A stretch of 44,240 nt of DNA, from contig CAISPV010000013.1 in NCBI GenBank assembly GCA_903887485.1, forward strand, positions 1-44,240, written 5' to 3'. The position numbers were made by a program, and so were the translations under genes. Of the stretch, positions 44,027 through 44,240 are shown piece after piece. The notes beneath the pieces were generated by a model. That model was not told where the DNA came from. It was given only the letters and a program-made list of their open reading frames with translations, and made no database searches. This stretch comes from an uncultured Desulfobulbaceae bacterium (lineage in GTDB: Bacteria > Desulfobacterota > Desulfobulbia > Desulfobulbales > Desulfocapsaceae). Position 1 is the first letter of the stretch. Every line of letters starts with the position of its first letter.

Positions 44027-44056
44027 AGGATAGCAAACTGACTATCTGAAAGTCAA
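44027..44056 (-). promoter_or_regulatory. Sigma70-type promoter of the ELWxxDGT gene
   Basis: On the minus strand TTGACT (44051-44056) and TATCCT (44027-44032) are 18 bp apart. A leader of about 120 nt would follow, containing a short hairpin (GCTGTcttACAGC). Two interrupted inverted bases also flank the -35. Confidence 0.4.
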
Positions 44057-44106
44057 TGTGTCGGATGTTGGAATTGCAAAAAAGCATTTAAAGGATATAT
44101 AAGGCT

Positions 44107-44240
44107 ATGTTCCCTTTAAGTGTTGAAACTGCCCCAGAGAAATGGCGAGCAAAGACTCTGGTGAAATTTGGGGATGTTGCTCAAGAGAACGCCGCCACCC
44201 CAGATAATTCGACAGATACTTTGTGGCTACACCATGAAAG
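44107..44240 (+). CDS. Start of a gene, possibly type I restriction specificity subunit (partial)
   Basis: Open plus-strand frame from the ATG at 44107 to the window edge, 44 codons (MFPLSVETAPEKWRAKTLVK, then FGDVAQENAATPD and LWLHHE). The W...VKFGDV segment resembles the first strand of HsdS/type I restriction DNA-recognition domains. AAGG lies just upstream. A search with the full gene is needed before the name is used. Nothing in the window on its left belongs to a restriction system. Confidence 0.4.
   Translation, partial: MFPLSVETAPEKWRAKTLVKFGDVAQENAATPDNSTDTLWLHHE

Overview
The window looks like chromosome from a Gram-negative sulfur-cycle bacterium of the Desulfobacterota (Desulfobulbales-like). 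This is inferred from gene content: an archaeal-style split glutamate synthase rich in Fe-S clusters, a rhodanese-metallo-beta-lactamase persulfide enzyme, an exosortase system, two tripartite RND pumps, and the C-terminal Cys-ribbon tail often seen on signalling proteins of that group. No rRNA or tRNA gene and no CRISPR array was seen.

Layout. 1-3423 is an accessory stretch: the 3' part of a tyrosine recombinase, a decayed calcium-binding-repeat gene, two DUF1566 secreted proteins, and a RAYT (REP-associated tyrosine transposase) among four REP doublets (REPINs). 3424-5946 holds rmuC (minus) and a two-TM potassium channel with RCK domain (plus). 5943-9092 is a tight minus-strand operon: rhodanese-MBL protein, ArsC/LMW phosphatase, bioD, a small Cys-rich protein and a CYTH protein. 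9288-11000 carries a DRE-TIM aldolase and a KDPG-aldolase-like gene. 11270-13813 is the helicase gene hrpB. 14118-15909 is a compact cassette of LamG substrate, exosortase and partner membrane protein. 15910-16856 holds two palindromic MITE-like elements.

16857-29289 is a 12.4-kb efflux locus: a TetR regulator, an adaptor, a complete AcrA-AcrB-OprM-type cassette, a second RND permease and a TolC-type channel. It reads as one tetR-adaptor-RND-TolC operon with a second complete pump nested inside it.

29458-32393 is a minus-strand accessory cluster: a protein with archaeo-eukaryotic-primase-like (AEP) motifs, YaeQ, a gene remnant, and an AT-rich protein with a HEPN-like R-x5-H motif. This is the best candidate here for something undescribed. 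33053-38244 is the three-gene glutamate synthase operon, closed by a strong terminator. 38487-43897 holds a Cache-domain sensor with a Cys-ribbon tail, a COG2509 FAD protein, a small membrane protein, a pirin and an ELWxxDGT-repeat secreted protein. The right edge cuts a plus-strand gene whose start resembles a type I restriction specificity subunit.

Outside the genes the window is rich in palindromic DNA: REPINs, a ~106-bp structured repeat in two nearly identical copies 10 kb apart (each just downstream of a minus-strand gene), and the two ~130-bp MITE-like palindromes. All functional calls come from reading motifs; no database search was possible.
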